64,000 bases of DNA, taken from contig NW_024756586.1 in assembly GCF_018991925.1 (NCBI RefSeq), forward strand, positions 1-64,000. Reading direction: 5' to 3'. A model generated the notes under the pieces. It had not been told where the DNA came from. It searched no databases and saw only the letters and a list, made by a program, of their open reading frames with translations. Below are positions 45,518 to 58,349 of this stretch, piece after piece (within the stretch, counting starts at the first letter, position 1; each line of letters begins with the position of its first letter). Source of the DNA: Homarus americanus (lineage: Eukaryota; Arthropoda; Malacostraca; Decapoda; Nephropidae). The position numbers were made by a program, and so were the translations under genes.

Positions 45518-45540
45518 CTGAAGATGTGAATTACACGAAA
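45518..45540 (+). ncRNA. Hammerhead-like motif in PLE copy C 3' end
   Basis: CTGAAGA, one U, a short stem GTG/CAC with loop AATTA, then GAAA followed by GCGC. It has the same order and the same extra U as the copy B motif, although the surrounding tails are otherwise different. The position is also the same: sense strand, about 130 bases after the stop. Confidence 0.45.
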
Positions 45541-45586
45541 GCGCTTGGGAACTTCGTGTTTTCTTCTTTCCTTGTGGTTATCGGTA

Positions 45587-45708
<122 letters not shown>

Positions 45709-45814
45709 ATATATACATACATACATACATATACAGTGATACCCCAATATAAGTGGTCAATTGAAGCAGACTACAGGACAGTATGTGTAGTTGTTCTTTG
45801 GGGAGCTGCAAAGA

Positions 45815-46180
45815 AGTCTAGCAGTGTGAGTTTAGTCTAGCAGTGTGAGTTTAGTCTAGCAGTGTGAGTTTAGTCTAGCAGTGTGAGTTGAGTTTATTCT
45901 AGCAGTGAGAGTTTAGTCTAGCAGTGATAGTTTAGTCTAGCAATGTGAGTTTAGTCTAGCATTGAGAGTTTAGTCTAGCAGTGTGAGTTTAGTTTAGCAG
46001 TGTGAGTTTAGTCTAGCAGTGAGAGTTTAGTCTAGCAATGTGAGTTTAGTCTAGCATTGAGAGTTTAGTCTAGCAGTGTGACTTTAGTCTAGCAGTGTGA
46101 CTTTAGTCTAGCAGTGTGAGTTTAGCCTAGTAGTGTGAGTTTAGCCTAGTAGTGTGAGTTTAGTCTAGTAGTGTGAGTTT
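45815..46180. repeat. 19-bp minisatellite
   Basis: About 19 units of AGTTTAGTCTAGCAGTGTG with AGAG and ATTG variants. Adjacent AGTG/ATTG variant pairs recur as blocks, which suggests local duplication of multi-unit stretches. Confidence 0.92.
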
Positions 46181-47700
46181 GTGTTTTTCATTAATCAAAG
46201 TTGAGGGTGGAAGGAAGGGTGAAACACCAACCAGTAGTTTTAACTAATTATTTTAGACATAATAAAAATACTGCACTGTGTGACAATACAAAAATAGTTG
46301 ACCTTCCCCAAGCAATTAAGGTCACAGCACCACACAAACATAACTGACCTTCTCCCATAAATGACGGTCTCTTCTTCTCCATACAAAATAACTGACCTTA
46401 ATACTATCATTACACACTTAACATTATATACACAGACACTGGTATAATACAACATACAACAGTACCTTGAGTTCTCCCGTAATACTATCAGTACACACAC
46501 TTATCATTATATACACAGACACTGGTATAATACAACATACAAATTACCCCTTCAGAGTCTTTACTGTGACACTACCCAATAGAAAACTTAGATACTCCCT
46601 TAGTGAGGTGAGTGTGAACGTTATGCAGCTGTAATAAGAGTCACAAGAGATTATAGGGACCTGTACTAATGTATGCAGTACACAGTATTTACATAAAACT
46701 CTATATTCATGTCCACAAAATTAATGCCATTCTTGAAGCAATCATTTTTTTAAATACCATTGTTAGATAAACACATGCCAGTACTATTAGAAAAAGTTGT
46801 ATATAAGAACAGCAAATATCTAAATACTGTAAGTTAATTTAACCAAGTCTTCTACTTAACATGATCAAAAATCAAATTTTAACCCAGAGTTTGGCATTTC
46901 AGCATTGGCTACATTAAGAAAATGACTGCCCAAGGATGAATTGATATATAACCAAGAAGAGTTACCTAACTAAGGCACAAGATGCTAACTGAACAATATA
47001 TTAAACATGATATTATATACAGTTAAGAGGTGTTAAAGTTCATCTGCCCCATAACACCAGCTACTATATATGAACCCTAACCATTATTTACCAGACAATG
47101 GTACCATATATCTGTAAGTAATGAAAGAATATATTTAAAACATGAATCAAAACTACCAACCATTTTAGTCAAGATAAAATATCAAAATATCTCGTAAGAG
47201 TTGAGCAAAAATTATCAAATATTTACGTACAATTTCAACAGAGATTGAACAGTTTCCGTGAGATAATGACAACACCTTGACTATAACAAATGGTCTACCA
47301 CCACTGTACTACTTTACCAAGATGATTTACTGCCTGCGTTAATGTACGTACTTGTGATAAAACTTACGTCTGTCCAACACAACTTATCCAGTAAAGATGA
47401 AAATTTAAGCATATAGACGACAAGTTTAACCTTTGTTCACTACTGTAATGTAAATAACATTATTAAAAAGGCTGATGAAACAAAATGGAGTATTATTATG
47501 AGTGATATTTAACCAACACCATATGTCTACACTAAGGCCATGGTAGAAGTAATTTACATCTTAAGAGCAGATAACTTGTGTTTAATATCTATAAAAGTGG
47601 CATTTGTCACTTGTCTTTATTTCTGCTACATTCATAGAGTTTTTTCAAGTGGTTTTATATTGATGTATATCACTGTATTCAAGTTTGTGTGTCACATTTA
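46181..47700. other. No gene seen; short duplicated segment
   Basis: AT-rich sequence. A 38-base block containing ATATACACAGACACTGGTAT occurs twice, at about 46,430 and 46,506. Nothing else is recognised before the zinc-finger gene. Confidence 0.5.
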
Positions 47701-47725
47701 CCTCCTGTTAAAGTCATTCAAACAT

Positions 47726-50014
47726 TTATTGAATTCTGTTTTTTTCATGCACAAATTTATGACGTTTGAGAAGACCGCTGCGGGAGAAACATTTCCCACA
47801 TTCTTCACATTCAAACTCCTTCACACCACTGTGTCCAAGAATGTGTCTCTTGAGAGTACTCTTCTGGGAGAAACATTTCCCACATTCTTCACATTCAAAC
47901 TCCTTCACACCACTGTGTCCAAGAATGTGTCTCTTGAGAGTACTCTTCTGAGAGAAACATTTCCCACATTCCTCACATTCAAACTCCACACCACTGTGTC
48001 CAAGAATGTGTCTCTTGAGAGTACTCTTCTGGGAGAAACATTTCCCACATTCTTCACATTCAAACTCCTTCACACCACTGTGTCCAAGAATGTGTGTCGT
48101 GAAAGTACTCTTCCGGGAGAAACATTTCCCACATTCCTCACATTCAAACTCCTTTATACCATTGTGGACAAGAATGTGTTTCTTGAGATCACCCTTCCGG
48201 GAGAAACATTTCCCACATTCCTCACATTCAAACTGCTTTATACCACTGTGTCCAAGAATGTGTGTCTTGAGATCACCCTTCCAGGAGAAACATTTCCCAC
48301 ATTCCTCACATTCAAACTCCTTTATACCATTGTGGAAAAGAATGTGTTTCTTGAGATCACCCTTCCGGGAGAAACATTTCCCACATTCCTCACATTCAAA
48401 CTCCTTTATACCACTGTGTCCAAGAATGTGTGTCGTGAGAGTACTCTTCCGGGAGAAACATTTCCCACATTCCTCACATTCAAACTGCTTTATACCACTG
48501 TGTCCAAGAATGTGTGTCTTGAGATCACCCTTCCGGGAGAAACATTTCCCACATTCCTCACATTCAAACTCCTTCACACCATTGTGTACAAGAATGTGTG
48601 TCTTGAGAGTACTCTTGTGGGAGAAACATTTCCCACATTCCTCACATTCAAACTCCTTCACACCACTGTGTCCAAGAATGTGTGTCTTGAGAGTACTCTT
48701 GTGGGAGAAACATTTCCCACATTCCTCACATTCAAACTCCTTTCACCACTGTGTCCAAGAATGTGTGTCTTGAGAGTACTCTTCCGGGAGAAACATTTCC
48801 CACATTCCTCACATTCAAACTCCTTCACACCACATGTACAAGAATGTGTCTCTTGAGAGCACCCTTATGGGAGAAACATTTCCCACATTCCTCACATTCA
48901 AACTCCTTCACACCATTGTGTATGAATGTGTGTCTTGAGAGTACTCTTTTGGGGAGAAACATTTCCCACATTCCTCACATTCAAACTCCTTCACACCACT
49001 GTGTCCAAGAATGTGTGACTTGAGATTACTCTTCCGGGAGAAACATTTCCCACATTCCTCACATTCAAACTCCTTCACACCATTGTGTACAAGAATGTGT
49101 CTCTTGAGAGCACTCTTGTGGGAGAAACATTTCCCACATTCCTCACATTCAAACTCCTTCACACCATTGTGTACAAGAATGTGTGTCTTGAGAGTACTCT
49201 TGTGGGAGAAACATTTCCCACATTCCTCACATTCAAACTCCTTCACACCACTGTGTCCAAGAATGTGTGACTTGAGATTACTCTTCCGGGAGAAACATTT
49301 CCCACATTCCTCACATTCAAACTCCTTTATACCATTGTGGTCAAGAATGTGTGTCTTGAGATTACTCTTCTGGGAGAAACATTTCCCACATTCCTCACAT
49401 TCAAACTCCTTCACACCATTGTGTACAAGAATGTGTGTCTTGAGAGTACCCTTGTGGGAGAAACATTTCCCACATTCCTCACATTCAAACTCCTTCACAC
49501 CACTGTGTCCAAGAATGTGTGACTTGAGATTACTCTTCCAGGAGAAACATTTCCCACATTCCTCACATTCAAACTCCTTCACACCATTGTGTACAAGAAT
49601 GTGTGTCTTGAGAGTACTCTTGTGGGAGAAACGTTTCCCACATTCCTCACATTCAAACTCCTTCACACCATTGTGTACAAGAATGTGTGTCTTGAGAGTA
49701 CTCTTGTGGGAGAAACATTTCCCACATTCCTCACATTCAAACTCCTTCACACCATTGTGTACAAGAATGTGTGTCTTGAGAGTACTCTTGTGGGAGAAAC
49801 ATTTCCCACATTCCTCACATTCAAACTCCTTCACACCATTGTGTACAAGAATGTGTGTCTTGAGAGTACTCTTGTGGGAGAAACATTTCCCACATTCCTC
49901 ACATTCAAACTCCTTCACACCACTGTGTCCAAGAATGTGTGTCTTGAGAGTAGACTTGAAGCCAAACTGTTTGCCACATTCCTCACAGGAGAACTTTTTA
50001 TCTCTGCTTGACAT
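47726..50014 (-). CDS. Tandem C2H2 zinc-finger protein, about 27 finger units, three frame breaks
   Basis: Starts at MSSRDKKFSCEECGK (50,014) and runs to a TAA at 47,726 as back-to-back 28-residue (84-base) C2H2 fingers of the type FECEECGKCFS-x-KSTLKTHILVH with linker HNGVKE/HSGVKE. I count 13 units to about 48,910, then two, one and eleven more after frame changes near 48,945, 48,835 and 48,735, each a one- or two-base length change. C2H2 arrays bind DNA; here the specificity positions (SHKSTLKT, SRKGDLKK, SQKSTLKR, SWKSNLKS) fall into a few recurrent types. The linker lacks the classic TGEKPY. An AATAAA overlaps the stop codon. No KRAB, BTB or ZAD domain is seen. A TTTCAG before ATACTG at about 50,062 may be the acceptor of an intron leading to a 5' exon. 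If the frame breaks are consensus errors the gene is intact; otherwise the first product is a 13-finger protein. Confidence 0.82.
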
Positions 50015-50204
50015 TGTGAACTTCTACTTAGTTACACTTGGTCTTGAGATGTGACATTACAGTATCTGAAACAAAATATTTTGCCTTAGACGATATTCTT
50101 ATAAAAAAACAATTTATAAATGAAAACTACAAGTGACTAAATCAATTTGTGTAAAATAAGAGAAAAAATAAAATAAAAATGTAAAATAAAAAGGTTATAT
50201 TAAT

Positions 50205-50730
50205 GTACACTGCGAAGATGCCGGAAAACCAGCTTTTTGAAGTGAGACAGATTGTATGAGTATGGAAACACAGAAGAAGGCAGAGCATTCAACAGTGTGA
50301 GGAAAGAAGGATGTACTATAATGGGTTATTATAGTGTGACCCACATCCACACAGACACAGTTTGGCTGTGTGAGTAATGAAGGATGTACTATAATGGGTT
50401 ATTATAGTGTGACCTACATCCACACAGACACAGTTTGGCTGTGTGAGTAAAGAAGGATGTACTATAACGGGTTATTATAGTGTGACCCACACTGTGGGCA
50501 AGACACCAGCCCACGGTGCCGCCCGTTAAAGTACCTGTAAAAGAGAGAGAGTGAAGCAACATTGTGGTGAAGAGAAGAGAGATTATCAACTAAAGGAGGA
50601 GAGTTAATAAGCCTTTGATTCCAGCCTATCTAACAGTTGAAGAGCCACCCCAGATATGAGAGCAGTACTCCAAGTTAGGACCAATTAATCCCTTATATAC
50701 TTGCACCAACAGCTGAAGTAACAGTCCAGG
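50205..50730 (-). mobile_element. LINE 3' fragment related to 9,560-12,544
   Basis: On the minus strand the sequence reads the same C-terminal region as at 11,980-12,420 (VYKG, GPNLEYCSHIWGGSS, LFYRYFNGR) and ends in the same FRHLR-like tail. It has several deletions. It lies 0.2 kb upstream of the zinc-finger start codon and could affect its 5' UTR. Confidence 0.8.
50295..50513. repeat. 73-bp tandem triplication inside the LINE fragment
   Basis: The unit containing GGATGTACTATAATGGGTTA starts at about 50,295, 50,368 and 50,441, exactly 73 bases apart. The unit is made from LINE sequence present once at about 12,260-12,330. Confidence 0.88.
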
Positions 50731-51084
50731 CGACACTAGTGACTCACCTCATCTAATAAAATTAAAAAATTAATATCTCGGTTATCATTAATTTCCGGCA
50801 GAAATCTCATAGAAGAAAAAGGTCTTAGAATTGTCTAAACATTACAAAAAAAACATATTAATAACAGCGAGAGAAATAACAGTGTAAGATTGATAATTCA
50901 CCAAAGAAAATTATCTGAATATGGTGGGCAAGGCAACATGCAACTTGTCTCTGCAATAACCAGACTGTCTGGCCCATTAAACTGTATATGTATGTGATTT
51001 TAAATCCATGTGCTTAAAATAGTTACAATAAAAAGACCTTAAAAAGTCTGACATCGTCCCAGCTAATGTGAGGCCGAGACCCCC

Positions 51085-51500
51085 ACAGTCTCTGGGCCGA
51101 GATCACTGGGCCTAGATCACGCCTAGTCTTCACCCTGGTTCAGATCACTGCGCCCAGGATCACTGGGTCAGCTCCACCGGGCCAAGCCTAGATCACCAGG
51201 CCTAGATCACTGGGCCTAGTCTTCACCGGGTGCCTAGTTCACCGGGCCTAGTTCAACGGGCCTAGATCACCGGGGCCTGATCACCGGGCTCAGATCACCG
51301 GGCCTAGATCACAGGGCCTAGATCACTGGGCCTAGTTCACCGCCTAGATCACCGGGCCTAGTTCACTGGGCCTAGTTCACCGGGCCTAGTTCACCGGGCC
51401 TAGTTCACTGGGCCTAGATCACCGGGCCTAGTTCACCGGGCCTAGTTCACCGGGCCTAGATCACCGGGCCTAGTTCACCGGGCCTAGATCACTGGGCCAA
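51085..51500. repeat. 14-bp minisatellite
   Basis: About 28 units of CGGGCCTAGTTCAC with CCTAGATCAC variants; the left ~150 bases are more diverged. The flanks 50,731-51,084 and 51,600-52,030 show no gene. Confidence 0.9.
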
Positions 51501-51539
51501 GTGACCAACAAGGTCTGCCTCCCTGCCACAAAACATTTA

Positions 51540-51600
51540 CCTCAGGCAGCTGTTGTTGTTTACCTCATGGCGGACCGACGCTCAGTCAGGGTTTACACCA
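51540..51600 (-). promoter_or_regulatory. Possible first exon and donor site for the zinc-finger gene
   Basis: On the minus strand, GTCCGCCATGAGGTAAAC is a Kozak-like ATG followed at once by a consensus splice donor, with a second GAGGTAAAT 23 bases on. It lies about 1.5 kb upstream of the finger ORF and in the same orientation. The link is conjecture; no promoter element was identified. Confidence 0.25.
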
Positions 51601-52032
51601 GGCAATAGTTTTAACTTATATTTATTATTTAAACCATCTAACAATGATATAATTACTATATAATATTATTAATTATCTTAAACTGTGTAAACTTTGTCAC
51701 TGTTGTTTAATAATAATAATGACTTAATAATTTTATATAAGGTCTCCCTCAACACAATATATTTCAAGTCACTAAATTAACAGAGAATAATACACATCAA
51801 TTTGTTATATACATATATGATTTATGATTAATAGAATGTTAAAGAACTCTTGTTAAAACTAGGCGGGCTAGTTAGCATGTTAACCAGCTCCTTTTGATGT
51901 AATTGTCAATATTGAATTTGAATTAAAAGAGAAAAGAGTTTCACTCCAACTCGGCCCAAGTGTCCAAGTAAGGACTGAGTAGTGCCCCTTGAGATGATGA
52001 TACTGTACACCTCTATTAGGTCACCCTTCTGA

Positions 52033-55000
52033 ACTGGCTCTGTTACGTTCTGTTGGCATGTACTGGCTCTCTGTTATGTACTGTTGGCACTGTGGGCATG
52101 TACTGGCTCTCTGTTACGTACTGTTGGCACTGTGGGCATGTACTGGCTCTCTGTTACGTACTGTTGGCACTGCTGGTACGTACTGGCTCTTATGTACTGT
52201 TGGCACTGTTGGCATGTAATTTGTTACATACCGTTGGTAACTGTGAGGATGTAATTGGCTCTCTGTTACGTACTGTTGGCAACTGTGGGCATGTACTGGC
52301 TCTCTATTACGCACTGCTGGCATGTACTGGCTCTCTGTTATGTACTGTTGGCACTGCTGGCATGTACTGGTTCTCTGTTACGTACTGTTGGCACTGTTGG
52401 CATGTACTGGTTCTCTTGTTACGTACCGTTGGCATGTACTGGCTCTCTGTTATGCAATTGCTGGCACTGCTGGCATGTACTGGCTCTCTGTTACGTACTG
52501 TTGGCACTGTTGGCATGTACTGGCTCTGTTATGTACTGCTGGCACCGTTGGCATGTACTGGCTCTGTTACATACCGTTGGCAACTGTGGGCATGTACTGG
52601 CCTTCGTTACGTACTGTTGGCAACTGTGGGCATGTACTCGCTCTGTTACGCACTGCTGGCAACCGTGGGCATGTACTGGCTCTCTGTTACATACCGTTGG
52701 CAACTGTAAGTATGTACTGGCTCTCTTACGTACTGTTGGGTAACCAGGGTATAAAAATACTGGCTCTCTGTTACGTACTGTTGGCACTGTGGTCATGTAC
52801 TGGCTCTCTGTTAGGTACTGTTGGCACCGTGTTCATGTACTGGCTCTCTGTTAGTACTGCTGGCACTGTGGACATGTACTGGCTCTGTTACGCGTACTCA
52901 TTGCTGGCCACCGTGTACTGGCTCTCTGTTACGTACTGTTGGCCACCGTGAGCATGTACTGGCTCTCTGTTACGTACTGCTGGCACTGTGGGCATGTACT
53001 GGCTCTCTGTTACGCACTGCTGGCAACTGTGGAGCATGTACTGGCTCTACGTACTGTTGGCCACCGTGAGCATGTACTGGCTCTCTGTTAGGTACTGCTG
53101 GCCACTGTGAGCATGTACTGGCTCTGTTACGTACTGTTGGCCACTGTGAGCATGTACTGGCTCTGTTAGGCACTTGCTGGGCCACTCGTGAGCATGTACT
53201 GGCTCCCTCTGTTTCACGCACTGCTGGGCAACTGTGGTCATGTACTGCCTCTGTTACGCAATTGTTGGCACTGTGGCATGTACTGGCCTCTGTTACGTAC
53301 TGTTGGCAACCGTGAGCATGTACTGGCTCTCTGTTAGGTACTGCTACCGTGAGCATGGTACGCTCCTCTGTTACGTACCACTGCTGCACCGTGGGCATGT
53401 ACTGGCCTCTGTTACGTACCGTTGGCCACTGTGGTCACATAATCACTGGGCTCTCTGTTACGCACTGCTGGCCACTGGGTGAGCATGTACTGGCTTCTCT
53501 GTTACGTACTGTTGGCCACTGTGAGCATGTACTGGCTCTGTTACGTACTGTTGGCCACTGTGGGCATGTACTGGCTCTCTGTTATACCAAGTTGGCCACT
53601 GTGACATGTACTGGCTCTCTGTTACGTACTGTTGGCCACTGAGAGCATGTACTGGCTCTCTTGTTACGTACTGTTGGCCACTTCGTGAGCATGTGTACTG
53701 GCTCTCTCTGTTACGTACCGTTGGCCACCGTGGGGCATGTATCGCCTCTGTTACGTACTGTTGGCCACTGTGAGCATGTACTGGCTGTCTGTTACGCAAT
53801 TGCTGGCAACTGTGTTCATGTACTGGCTCTGTTACGTGCAGACTGCTGCACTCGTAAGTATGTACTGGCTCTCTCTGTTACGTACTGTTGGCACTGTGTT
53901 CATGTACTGGCTCTCTACAGTACTGTTGGCAACTATGGCATGTAATGGCTCTCTGTTACGTACTAAGTTGGCAACTGTGAGCATGTACTGGCTCTCTGTT
54001 AGGTACTGTTGGCAACTATGGGCATGTACTGGCTCTCGTTACGTACTGTTGGCAACTGTGGGCATGTACTGGCTCTGTTACGTACTGCTGGCACTGTGGT
54101 CATGTACTGGCTCTCTGTTACGTACTGCTGGCACTGTGTTCATGTACTGGCTCTGTTACGTACTGTTGGCACTGTGTTCCGCGCCGCTCACATGTACTGT
54201 TGGCACTGTGTTCATGTACTGGCTCTCTGTTACGTACTGTTGGCACTGTAGGCATGTACTGGCTCTATGTTACGTACTGTTGGCACTGTGAAAGCATGTA
54301 CTGGCCTTCTGTTACGTACTGTTGGCACTGTGAGCATGTACTGGCTCTCTCTTGTTACGTACTGCTGGCACTGTGGTCATGTACTGGCTCTCTGTTACGT
54401 GTACTGCTGGCACTGTGGTCATGTACTGGCTCTCTGTTACGTACTGTTGCCACTGTGGTCATGTACTGGCTCTCTGTTACGTACTGCTGGCACTGTGGTC
54501 ATGTACTGGTTCTCTGTTACGTACTGTTGGGCACTGTGTTCATGTAATTGGCTCTCTGTTACGCAATTGCTAAGTAATTTGTGGTCATGTACTGGCTCTC
54601 TGTTACGTACTGTTGGCACTGTGTTCATGTAATACTGGCTCTCTGTTACGTACTGTTGGCACTGTGGCCGGGCGTACTGGCTCTCTGTTACGTACTGTTG
54701 GCAACTGTGTTCATGTAATTGTCTCTGTTACGTACCGTTGGCAACCGTGGGCATGTACTGCTCTCTGTTACGTACTGTTGGCAACTGTAAGTGGCATGTA
54801 CTGGCTCTCTTGTTACATACTGTTGGCACTGTGGTCATGTACTGGCTCTCTTGTTACGTACTGTTACCGTGGTCATCATGTACTGGCTCTGTTACGTACT
54901 GTTGGCAACTGTGGTCATGTACTGGCTCTTGTTACGTACTGCTGGCACTGTGGTCATGTACTGCCTCTGTTACGTACTGTTGGCAGTGTGGTCACACCGG

Positions 55001-58000
55001 TTTGTTACGTACTGTTGCCACTGTGGTCATGTACTGCTCTCTGTTACATAGTGCTGCAACCGTTCATGTACTGTCTCTCTGTTACGTACTGTTGGCAACT
55101 GTGGGCATGTACTGGCCTTCTGTTACGTACTTGCTGGCAACTGTGGGCATGTACTGGCTCTCTGTTACGCACTGTTGGTACTGTGGTCATGTACTGGCTC
55201 TCTGTTATGTACTGCTGGTACCTGTGGTCATGTACTGGCTCTACGCACTGCTGGCACTGTGGTCATGTACTGGCTCTCTCTGTTACGTACCGTTGGCAAC
55301 CGTGGTCATGTACTGGCTCTCTGTTACGCACTGTTGCCACTGTGGTCATGTACTGGCTCTCTGTTACGTACTGCTGGCAGTGTGGTCATGTACTGGCTCT
55401 CTGTTACGTACTGTTGCCACTGTGGTCATGTAATTGCCTTCTGTTACGTACTGTTGCCACTGTGGTCAGCGTACTGGCTCTGTTACGTACTGTTGGCAAC
55501 CGTGTTCATGTACTGTCTCTCTGTTACGTACTGTTGGCAACCGTGGGCATGTGTACTGGCTCTCTGTTACGCGACTGTTGGCAACTGTGGGCATGTACTG
55601 GCTCTCTGTTACGTACTGTTGGTACTGTGGTCATGCATCATTTCTGTTACGTACCGTTGGCAACTGTGGGCATGTACTGGCTCTCTCTCTGTTACATACT
55701 GCTGGTACTGCGGTCATGTACTGGCTCTCTCTGTTACGTACTGTTGGTACTGTAGGTCATGTACTGGCTCGTTACGTACTGTTGCGCGTGGGCATGTACT
55801 GGCTCTCTGTTACGCACTGTTGGTACTGTGGTCATGTACTGCTCTCTTGTTGGCTGCAACACTGTTGGTACCGTGGTCAGCGTGTACTGGCTCTCTGTTA
55901 CGCAATTGCTGGTACTGTGGTCATGTACTGCCTCTGTTACGTAATTGCTGGCAACCGTGGGCATGTACTGGCTCCCTGTTACGTACTGTTGGTACTGTGG
56001 TCATGTACTGCCTTGTTACGTACTGCTGGTACTGTGGTCATGTACTGGCTCTCTGTTACGTACTGTTGGCACTCTGTCATGTACTGGCTCTGTTACGTAC
56101 TGTTGGCAACTCGTGTTCAAGTGTACTGTCTCTGTTACGTACTGTTGGCAACTGTGCGCTGTACTACTCTCTGTTACGTACTGTTGGCAACTGTGGGCAT
56201 GTACTGGCTCTCTGTTACGTGACACTGTTGGCAAATCAGGGTATGTACTGGCTCTTGCCGTACTGTTGGCAACTGTGGGCATGTACTGGCTCTCTGTTAC
56301 GTACTGTTGGTACTCGTGGTCATGTACTGGCTCTGTTACGCAATTGTTGGTACTGTGGTCATGTACTGGCCTCTGTTACGTACCGTTGGCAACTGTGGGC
56401 ATGTACTGGCTCTCTCTGTTACGTACCGTTGGTACTGTGGTCATGTACTGGCTCTCTGTTACGTAGTGTTGGCACTGTGAGCATGTACTACTCTTCTGTT
56501 ACGTACTGTTGGCACTGTGGTCATGTGTACTGGCTCTCTGTTACTTACTGCTGCACGTGTCTATGTACTGGCTCTCTTGTTACGTACTGTTGGCACTTTG
56601 TTCATGTACTGGCTCTCTGTTACGTACTGTTGGCACTGTGAGCATGTACTGGCTCTCTTGTTACGTACTGTTGGCACTGTGTTCATGTACTGGCTCTGTG
56701 TTACGTACCGTTGGCACTGTGGTCATGTACTGGCTCTGTTACGCACTGTTGGCACTGTGGTCAGTGTACCGCCTCTGTTACGTAATGTTGGCACTGTGTT
56801 CATGTACTGGCTCTCTGTTACGTACTGTTGGCACTGTGAGCATGTACTGGCTCTTCGTTACGTACTGTTGGCACTGTGTTCATGTACTGGCTCTTGTTAC
56901 GTACTGTTGGCACTGTGAGCATGTACTGGCTCTCTGTTACGTACTGTTGGCACTGTGTACATGTAATTGGCTCTCTGTTACGTGTACTGTTGGCACTGTG
57001 GTCATGTACTGGCTCTCTGTTACGTACTGTTGGCACTGTGTTCATGTAATACTCTCTGTTACGTACTGTTGGCACTGTGAGCATGTACTGGCCTTCTGTT
57101 ACGTACTGTTGGCACTGTGTTCATGTACTGGCTTCTGTTACGTACTGTTGGCAACCAGAGCATGTACTGGCTCTGTTGCGTACTGTTGGCAACTGTTGGC
57201 ATGTACTGCCTCTGTTACGTACTGCTGCTACCGTGCATGTACTGGCTTCCTCTGTTACGTACTAAGGGCAACTGTGAGCATGTACTGGCTCTCTGTTACG
57301 TGAATTGTTGGCAAACTGTTGGCATGTACTGGCTCTCTGTTGCCGCAATTGCTGGCACTGTGGGCATGTACTACTCTCTGTTACGTACTGTTGGCAACCG
57401 TGAGCATGTACTGGTTTCTGTTACGCACTGTTGGCAACTGTGAGCATGTACTGGAGTTCTCTGTTACGTGACTGTTCGCACTGTGGGCATGTACTGGCTC
57501 TCTGTTACGTACTGTTGGCAACTGTGGATATGTACTCGGCTCTTTACGTACTGTTGGCAACTGTGGACATGTACTGGCTCTGTTACGTACTGTTGGCAAC
57601 TGTGGGTATGTACTGGCCCTTTGTTACGTACTGCTGGCAACTGTGGGCATGTACTGGCTCTCTGTTACGTACTGTTGGCAACCGTGGACATGCACTGGCT
57701 CTCTGTTACGTACCAAGTTGGCAACTGTGGGCATGTACTGGCTCTCTTACGTACTGTTGGCAACTGTGGGCATGTACTGGCTCTCTGTTACGTACCGTTG
57801 GCAACTGTGGGCATCAACTGGCTCTCTGTTACGCAATTGCTGGCAACCGTGGTCATGTACTGGCTCTGTTACGTAATTGTTAGCAACTGTGGGCATCAAC
57901 TGGCCTCTTGTGACGTACTGTTGACACTGTGGTCATGTACTGGCTCTCTGTTACGTACTGTTGACACTGTGGTCAGTTCGGCCCTCTGTTACGTACTGTT

Positions 58001-58285
58001 GGCAACTGTGGACATGTACTGGCCCTCTGTTACGCAATTGTTGGCAACTGTGTGGATTACGTACTGGACCTCTGTTACGTACTGTTGGCAACTGTGGGCA
58101 TGTACTGGCTCTGTGTTACGTACTGGCAACTGTGGGCATCAACTGGCTCTCTGTTACGTACTGTTGGCAACTGGTGGTCATGTACTGGCTCTCTGTTACG
58201 TACTGTTGGCACTGTGTTCATGTACTGGGCTTCTGTTACGTACTGTTGGCACTGCTGTGTTCATGTACTGGCTCTTGCTACGTAT
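52033..58285. repeat. 6.25-kb minisatellite, ~40-bp unit
   Basis: About 155 units of the type TACTGGCTCTCTGTTACGTA followed by CTGTTGGCACTGTGGGCATG. Variants of the second half (TGGTCATG, TGTTCATG, TGAGCATG, GCAACTGTGGGCATG, GCCACTGTGAGCATG) form local blocks: GCCAC...GAGCATG at about 52.9-53.8 kb, GGTCATG at 54.3-55.4 kb, GCAACTGTGGGCATG at 57.4-58.2 kb. ORFs in it are spurious. Only about 60 non-repetitive bases separate it from the next array. Confidence 0.97.
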
Positions 58286-58349
58286 TAAGCAAAGTGTGCT
58301 TACAAATGCAACACACACACACAAATAAGGGATACGGTCCACCATGAAA

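Noticed and set aside
45815..46180. Regulatory array of binding sites (repeated AGTCTAGCAGTG)
   Set aside because: Simple 19-bp minisatellite with no associated gene or known factor site.
47540..50054. Plus-strand ORFs of 347-438 codons over the zinc-finger region
   Set aside because: They are antisense shadows of the 84-base finger periodicity; the minus strand has the conserved Cys/His spacing and start codon.
52053..58347. Long ORFs with CYVLLALWSCTGSLLRTVGT-type repeats resembling membrane proteins
   Set aside because: Hydrophobic peptides arise by chance from the 40-bp minisatellite; they overlap in all frames and break at every indel.
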